Source of the DNA: Gamsiella multidivaricata | Taxonomy: Eukaryota; Mortierellomycota; Mortierellomycetes; Mortierellales; Mortierellaceae | Direction: 5' to 3' | Length of the DNA: 26,592 nucleotides | NCBI RefSeq assembly: GCF_025024155.1 | Contig: NW_026251872.1 | Span: 1-26,592 of the forward strand | The notes under the pieces: model-generated | What the model saw: the letters and a program-made list of their open reading frames with translations, nothing else | What the model was told of the DNA's origin: nothing | Database searches by the model: none | Program-made: the position numbers and the translations under genes | In this document: positions 21,535 to 26,592 of the stretch, piece after piece | Numbering within the stretch: the stretch's first letter is position 1 | How the letters are laid out: every line of letters begins with the position of its first letter

Positions 21535-22011
21535 ATAACCAACAAATCACAATAAATAACGAGAATCATGGATGTATTATTATTAAAACTGATTTTGCTG
21601 CTCTTAATCTGTGTCATTCTGCCTTGAATTGTGTACATGACTGAACAAAAGGGGTTGTTTCTTAGATGTGGCTCTTGTCTTACCTAAACCTTAAAGTAAC
21701 TCGAAGGCGGTAAAGAGTAAATATGAGAGGTCTGCATGGTTAAGCCTTCACCTTGAACTGATGGTGCGATACAAAAGTATAGATGGGGACTAAAAGAAAG
21801 TGCCCGCGAAGACGAAAGATAGGATTTCTTCGGTTGTAAATCAATTGGGTTTTGAGGGAGAAGGACATAAACGACGGAATGGCGGAGCTGACGTCATCAG
21901 CTTAAATGGGTAGTCTGAACTTTTCCGCACTAACTCGCTGATTGGCTCGAAATAGCGTTGGGTTTTATTGTTTTCTCGCGTGCGGAAATAATGAATGTGC
22001 ACTAAGAGAAT
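21535..22011. other. Intergenic region, phosphoglycerate dehydrogenase to MULE-type gene
   Basis: About 480 bp between the 3' ends of a + strand gene and a minus-strand transposase gene. No gene is seen. It contains a perfect TGACGTCA palindrome (21889-21896) and a 9-bp inverted repeat, TTTCCGCAC at 21922-21930 against GTGCGGAAA at 21980-21988, with a CCAAT-type ATTGG (21941-21945) between. Confidence 0.5.
21551..21556 (+). promoter_or_regulatory. Polyadenylation signal, phosphoglycerate dehydrogenase
   Basis: AATAAA 17 bp after the stop codon, with further A/T-rich sequence following. Sequence match only; unusually close to the stop. Confidence 0.4.
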
Positions 22012-22969
22012 TTACTGGCAGCGAGAACCAGCATTAACTTCATCTATTCCTTTTATCTCGCGTACTGCTTTCTGAAGGAGTGCCGCCGCAGAAACAAAGT
22101 AAGTCTCCGTGCACTTCCTGGTCTTGCCATTGTGAACCACTCGACCAAGCTCCATCCAAGCCTGGCGAATTGTCTCCTCACACTCCCACATCACTTGAGC
22201 CCTTTCCTCCTCCTGCCGTCTTCTTTTTTCCTGCATCTCCTGTTGTCGCACGGCTTGGAGTCGCTGCTCCTCCTCCTCTCGTGCTGCTTGTAGTTGTTGA
22301 AGTAGATTCGGAGAGAGAAACTCCTCTAATGGAGGGCCATAATCCTCTTCCAGGACGGTTTCCTCATTCTCGTCAATTGACTGTCCCGTTAAGCTCAGTT
22401 GCATTGTTGTCAAAGCACACTTGGAACCCTGGATAGATCCTCGATACCAAGAACATGTGCTTACACGGTAGACCGTGTTTTTCGTTGTCAGGGCAAGAAC
22501 AGGAGCGGAGCCGTTTGTCCGACAATATATCGATAGCATATTGCGCCTCAGGCGGGGTCTGAAACGACAACACAGAGATCAAGCCTTCCACAGACTTAGT
22601 AATGTTGATCAATGTTCTCGCCCGAGCCGAATCAACTTGGATGGCCTTTTTACGCCGTGCCTCCTCGTGGAATGTTAGGCGACGGGGTTGAAGGCCGCTT
22701 GTGATCTTGAAGTATGTGGTGCGGTACTGGCTTTCCACCACACCTAGCAGGATGTAGATGAGTTCGTCGGCTCGCAGGTTGCGCTTTCCCGCCAGAAAGT
22801 TTCGCTTGAGGTTTCGATGCCATCGCTCCACAAGGTTATTTGTGTTAATATGTTGATGGTGCTATTTCAAATGAATAAAGTGCTTCAACGTTAACAAATT
22901 GACTAGAATAAGACCAGTTACATATCGTAGACCAGGCCATTTAATGTTAATGACTTTGATTTGTAGATA

Positions 22970-23010
22970 TAGTATATGTGTATATGTATATGTATTTGTG
23001 TATAGTAATT
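22970..23010 (-). repeat. TA/TG-rich microsatellite in MULE-type gene intron
   Basis: Imperfect TATATG/TGTATA repeats within the 316-nt intron 22862-23177, the longest intron of this gene. No coding frame crosses it. Confidence 0.55.
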
Positions 23011-24327
23011 ATTATTAAAGTTAGTTCTCTTTTTCACTTCCTTCGTCTTGTTACACACAGCTATTTAAGAGCACCGTTGCCAAATGATAGAATCTCAGTC
23101 TTTGTCTACTCAATCACATACCCAGACCCAAACCTATTGCGCAAGGCGATCAGAAAGCTGAGATCTCGATTACTTACTGAACGATAGAGAGGTGCCCATC
23201 GGCGCATGCTTTCCTTGTTGATCCATTGCTTCTCCATGTATTTGATGAGTGCATCAGCATTCTGAAACCGCTCTTTAAACTGCTCCCATTGCTCTTCAAG
23301 ATCAGCCTCGGTTTTTGCTTCGCGTATTTTTCGCAGTAGCGGACGCATTTGTTTTGCATTTGCTATCTAGAATTGCGCGAGAAAGAGTCGTGTTAATGGT
23401 TTGAGAGATATGACTGTATGCCCTCCCTAGTATTTTCTATCCTTACGGAAGTGCTTGTCCGAAGTTTCTCCTCCCATAGTTTCGCGACATGAAAGAGGCA
23501 CAAGTAAATAGAGGCGCACGGGAATGCGCTTCTGATTGCTTGATGTTCGGTCTTAGCACAGTCCACCATGAACCTTTCCATCCGGAGGTTGCACTCCCTC
23601 TTCAGCCACGAGAGCCATGCGATGATCGGATACCTGTGGTTATGCAGTCGCTGTCAGTCTTTATACCTAACATTGTCTTTTATGCATCTCCATTCGCGTT
23701 GACATACTGCGATTCCGTGTTCGAGATCATGAACGAGATAGGTATCGCTTGGAGCGAGCGAACATCCTTCACCAGAAGAGTAAACAAGTACCCGGATTGG
23801 ACAGATCCTTCTAACGGCCTGAGTTCCTTGACAACCTTGTGCGTCGAATCCATACAAGCAATGTTTGCGTTGTCTTGCATGACCTACATGTACATTGGGA
23901 ACAGTGGAGCGATTTGAATTAGCAGGAAAAAAAAATAAAAACAAAGAAAAGGTACTGAGAGCACATGCAAAGAGAACCTTGATTTGGAATGAAGAAGACC
24001 AGGCTATCATGTAGTTCTTGCCATCGAGCTTTGCTACATCTTCATCAAATAGCGATTTGCCACCCTCTTTCCGAATGGTGTCCATCCAAAGTTTCACACT
24101 CAAAGAAACATCATAGTTCTTCTTGTATGCCAAAGTCCTGTGTCGGTACATAGCGCTTCGGACATCGTCGTACCTAATAAGGAGGGACTTGGGGCGAGGG
24201 TCTTCCGGGTTGGCCTCCAGCTAGTGTATGCAAAGGCGTTAGCTCCATAGAAGAGGATAGTGAGATAACAGAACAGACTGCAATAGGTAACATCTTACCG
24301 TTGTTATCTGAGAGCTGGCTAGTGTCA

Positions 24328-24332
24328 GCTTT
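24328..24332. repeat. Candidate 5-bp target-site duplication of gypsy element
   Basis: GCTTT (+ strand) directly abuts the LTR end. Ty3/gypsy integrases typically duplicate 4-6 bp, so the same five bases should flank the other LTR beyond 26592. The second copy is not in the window. Confidence 0.45.
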
Positions 24333-24556
24333 TGTAATAGCAACAAAACGAAGGAAGGAACAAGTGCAGGAACAAGAGGACACGAGGTAGGAACACGAGA
24401 GGCAGGGGACAAGAGACAAGGGCTAGAACGGATGATCTTTATTATACAGAGAGATAGAGGTATTTATACTAATATACAGGGGGCGCAGTGGTGGAGGCGC
24501 GGTGATGGGGGCGTGGTTGAGGGCTAAGCAGAAGGTTAGCCTAGGATACTATCACA
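24333..24556 (-). repeat. 3' LTR of gypsy element (224 bp)
   Basis: On the minus strand the LTR begins TGTGATAG at 24556 and ends CTATTACA at 24333; the ends are inverted repeats with one mismatch and carry the standard TG...CA. Upstream is an AGGGGAAGG polypurine tract. Inside, TATAAATA (24468-24461) is followed 18 bp later by AATAAA (24443-24438), a compact promoter and polyadenylation signal as expected. Boundaries are set from one LTR only, so the 3' edge is a strong inference, not proof. Confidence 0.82.
24461..24468 (-). promoter_or_regulatory. TATA box in LTR
   Basis: TATAAATA on the minus strand, about 90 bp into the LTR; the AATAAA polyadenylation hexamer lies at 24443-24438. Together they delimit the likely U3/R/U5 parts. 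Confidence 0.6.
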
Positions 24557-26592
24557 CCTTCCCCTAATAAATGAAGAAGGCCATGTTCTTGACAATACTT
24601 GCGGAGGATGAGGGGTGAGTTGGTGATGGACTGAAGGGGTTCCCAGGTGGAGTCCTTGGCCTCGTCATAGCCTACCCACTTGATGAGAAACTCGGGCCTT
24701 TTTCGTCGTGTTCTGTGTGCAAGGATGGATTCGACCTCGTACTCGACTTCGCCATTGACGATCTCAGGTTCCGGGGGCGGTGAGGAGCGACGACCAAGGG
24801 ATTCGGGGGATGAAATAAAGGGCTTGAACCGATCAACATGAAAGACGTCATGAATGCGCATGGTGGGCGGAAGTTCAACCTGAAACGAGACTGGTGAGCG
24901 TTGTTGAAGAAGAGTGAATGGCCCAAAGAAACGGGCTTGAAGGGAGGCAGCAGGGCGGGTGGAGTCGTAGGCAGTGGTGATGTGCTCGGTGCTGAGTAAG
25001 ACTTGGTCACCGACCTGGTAGGAGTGAGGGCGTCGATGGGCATCAGCATGCTTGGCCTGTTGAACTTGAGCTTCAAGAAGGCTATCGCGGGCAGCAGCCA
25101 GGGCAGACTGCTGTGCAGAGATAAAGGAGTCAAAGTCCGATGCAGAGGGGCTGGAAGGGGTGGCGGGACCAAGAAGAGAAGCAGGCACCCGAGGATGGAA
25201 CCCTTGGTTCAAAAAGAAGGGCGAGACACCAGTGGAGGAGTGGACAGCATTATTGTATGCAAATTCGGCCGCCGGCAGATACAGGTCCCAGTCGTCTTGC
25301 TTATGGTTGACTAAGCCTCGCAGCATCGTTTTCAAAGTCTGGATTGCTCTTTCCGACTGGCCGTCTGTCTGTGGGTGGAACGACGAGGACATGGCAAGCT
25401 TGGTGCCCATACGCTCCTGTAGGCGACGCCAAAAAGTGCTGGTGAATTTTGTATCCCGATCCGAGACAATGGTGCTAGGCATTCCATGCAGGCGGAAGAC
25501 GTTGCTGAAAAAACAATTGGCGACGTCGACAGCAGTATCCGTAGTCCGACTTGGCGCAAAATGAACCTGCTTAGACAACTTGTCCACGAACACGGTGATG
25601 GCATCACACTTGCGCGCAGTCATTGGCAGCTTGACGACAAAGTCCATGGAGACAGTGTCCCAGCGTTGCTCAGGAACCGCCAGGGGGCGAAGTAGACCAG
25701 CAGGAAGGCGACGGACGGCCTTGTTGCGCTGACAGCTTGCACATGACTCGACATAACGACGGGTATCAACGGACATCTGAGGCCAGAAGGCGAAGCGACG
25801 CAGAGCGGCATAGGTCTTGTCAAAACCCAAGTGACCCGCTATAGCAGCATCGTGCACATCATGAAGAAGAAGAAGACGAAGGTCAGAGGACTTTGGTATG
25901 CAAAGCAAGGTATCACCATGTCGTTCAACATACAAAAGACCATCATGCAAAGAATATGAAGACGGTGACTTCCCTCGGAGGCAGCTTTGGTAAATGAGAG
26001 CAAGACGAGGATCCTCTTGGTACCCATCTATCAGGCGCTGCCTCAGGCCTGGATCTGACTGAAGGTCAAGGGTGTTGATTGACATGGGTGGGAGTGGCGG
26101 ATCCCGGTAGTCTGGTCGTCGGGAGAGGGCGTCCGGTACAACATTGTCGACTCCTCGCTTGAACTTGAAATCAAAGTCGTATTCTTGCAGCAGCTCCATC
26201 CATCGTGCTTGTCGCCGAGTAAGCTTTGGTTGGGTGGGGAAGTGTCTAAGGGTGTCGTGGTCTGTGTAAACAACAAAATGAGACCCATCCAAGTAGTATC
26301 GCCAGGTTTTGAGGGCATGAACAACAGCAAGCAGTTCTTGCTCATGGGTTGGATAGTTCTTTTCAGCAGAGTTCAACTTACGTGAGGTGAAAGCGACCGG
26401 ACGAGAGAATCCATTGCTGTCCGTCTGGAAGAGGACTGCACCAACAGCAAAGCCAGAGGCATCGGTCTCGACGGTCGATGGCAGCTCTGGGTCAAAGATT
26501 CGCAAGACCGGGGCAGTGCTGATGGCATCCTTGAGTGCAAGAAAAGCGGACTCAGTGGTATCATCCCAGACGAACTGTCGACCTTCACCTAG
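24541..26592 (-). CDS. Gypsy pol polyprotein, C-terminal part: RNase H, integrase, chromodomain
   Basis: Open from the window edge (codons in phase from 26592) to the stop at 24541, which lies 14 bp inside the LTR; 683 residues visible. Numbering from Met/Leu at 26505: RNase H acidic residues D15 (TDAS), E57 (HEQELLA), D82 (YTDHDTL), D125 (VPDALSR); integrase zinc finger with His215/218, His225, Cys255 and Cys258; integrase core D288 (SMDF), D349 (VSDRD) and E385 (DGQSE), giving the exact D,D-35-E spacing; then the GPF-type region FFGPFTLLQQ and IHDVFHVDRFKPF; chromodomain at about 588-640 (VESILAHR, FLIKWVGYD, STWEPLQSI). All catalytic residues are present and no stop interrupts it, so these activities may be intact. 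The ORF continues upstream into reverse transcriptase outside the window. Confidence 0.95.
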   Translation of the reverse strand, partial: LGEGRQFVWDDTTESAFLALKDAISTAPVLRIFDPELPSTVETDASGFAVGAVLFQTDSNGFSRPVAFTSRKLNSAEKNYPTHEQELLAVVHALKTWRYYLDGSHFVVYTDHDTLRHFPTQPKLTRRQARWMELLQEYDFDFKFKRGVDNVVPDALSRRPDYRDPPLPPMSINTLDLQSDPGLRQRLIDGYQEDPRLALIYQSCLRGKSPSSYSLHDGLLYVERHGDTLLCIPKSSDLRLLLLHDVHDAAIAGHLGFDKTYAALRRFAFWPQMSVDTRRYVESCASCQRNKAVRRLPAGLLRPLAVPEQRWDTVSMDFVVKLPMTARKCDAITVFVDKLSKQVHFAPSRTTDTAVDVANCFFSNVFRLHGMPSTIVSDRDTKFTSTFWRRLQERMGTKLAMSSSFHPQTDGQSERAIQTLKTMLRGLVNHKQDDWDLYLPAAEFAYNNAVHSSTGVSPFFLNQGFHPRVPASLLGPATPSSPSASDFDSFISAQQSALAAARDSLLEAQVQQAKHADAHRRPHSYQVGDQVLLSTEHITTAYDSTRPAASLQARFFGPFTLLQQRSPVSFQVELPPTMRIHDVFHVDRFKPFISSPESLGRRSSPPPEPEIVNGEVEYEVESILAHRTRRKRPEFLIKWVGYDEAKDSTWEPLQSITNSPLILRKYCQEHGLLHLLGEGVIVS
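24557..24565 (-). other. Polypurine tract of gypsy element
   Basis: AGGGGAAGG on the minus strand directly before the LTR's TGTGATAG. In LTR elements this tract primes plus-strand DNA synthesis. It overlaps the end of the pol frame. Confidence 0.75.

Larger units (their letters stand above)
22012..24332 (-). pseudogene. MULE-type transposase with SWIM zinc finger, 5' part cut off by a retrotransposon
   Basis: Mutator-like DDE transposase or a host gene derived from one. Exons in transcription order: 24332-24299 (cut by the LTR), 24220-23978, 23883-23708, 23633-23447, 23366-23178, 22861 to 22448 or 22421, and 22380-22012; about 540 residues visible, phases consistent. Seen: CMDSTHKVVK (first Asp), MERFMVDCAKTEHQAI (second Asp), the CxxH motif CLFH, HINTNNLVERWHRNLK (candidate third acidic residue, Glu), then a SWIM finger with CSC and C-x-H (SCSCPDNEKHGLPCKHMF). 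A Glu/Arg/Gln-rich, probably coiled-coil tail follows. The start codon lies beyond the retrotransposon, outside the window. Weak points: donor GTTCTC at 23977, and the last intron is only 40 or 67 nt, or else a frameshift. Called a pseudogene because a gypsy element interrupts the coding exon; otherwise the frame looks well kept. Confidence 0.78.
24333..26592 (-). mobile_element. Ty3/gypsy LTR retrotransposon (chromovirus), 3' part
   Basis: Read on the minus strand: pol reading frame running in from outside the window, polypurine tract (24557-24565), then the 3' LTR (24556-24333). Domain order RNase H, integrase, chromodomain is that of Ty3/gypsy chromoviruses, which target heterochromatin marks through the chromodomain (family knowledge). 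The visible reading frame has no stop or frameshift, suggesting a young copy. Gag, protease, most of reverse transcriptase, primer-binding site and 5' LTR are outside. It sits inside an exon of the MULE-type gene, in the same orientation as that gene. Confidence 0.92.

Noticed and set aside
23489..23917. 142-codon + strand frame
   Set aside because: Antisense to MULE-type transposase exons that carry clear family motifs.
1..26592. CRISPR array, tRNA, rRNA
   Set aside because: No regularly spaced direct repeats and no tRNA B-box/T-loop arrangement seen; the genome is eukaryotic. Short RNAs could still be missed by eye.

Overview
This looks like a nuclear fragment of a filamentous early-diverging fungus. 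A Mortierella-like member of Mucoromycota is the best guess, inferred from gene content and intron style rather than proven. Genes are split by many short introns, mostly 60-110 nt, with GTAAGT/GTATGT-type donors, occasional CTAAC-like branch points and TAG/CAG acceptors. Intergenic gaps are short (0.1-1.2 kb). I rebuilt each spliced gene by hand from frame continuity, splice consensus and family motifs, so exon edges are models.

Left to right on the + strand: the 3' end of a peroxiredoxin (1-545); a nucleotide-sugar transporter with a long low-complexity N-terminus (1657-4323); a 16-exon FHA-domain checkpoint kinase of the Chk2/Cds1 type (4828-7744); mitochondrial citrate synthase (8531-10544); and a CaMKK-type protein kinase (11697-14092). 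The CaMKK-type gene converges tail to tail, 139 bp apart, on a minus-strand SPF45/RBM17-like splicing factor that has an RS domain but no visible G-patch (14232-16166). That gene diverges across about 490 bp from an AIF-type mitochondrial flavin oxidoreductase (16656-19141). Next comes D-3-phosphoglycerate dehydrogenase (19526-21534).

The right end is transposon territory on the minus strand. A MULE-type transposase gene with a SWIM zinc finger (22012-24332) is cut inside a coding exon by a Ty3/gypsy chromovirus. A 224-bp LTR (24333-24556), polypurine tract and intact RNase H-integrase-chromodomain reading frame of this element are visible; the rest lies beyond the window.

The left 21.5 kb is mostly housekeeping: redox defence, Golgi sugar transport, DNA-damage and Ca2+/energy signalling, TCA cycle, splicing, mitochondrial redox and serine synthesis. 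I see no operon-like or biosynthetic cluster logic joining these genes. The most noteworthy items are the nested transposon insertion, the unusual domain layout of the SPF45-like protein, the transporter N-terminal extension and several splice-site ambiguities with functional consequences. I found no tRNA, rRNA or CRISPR array.
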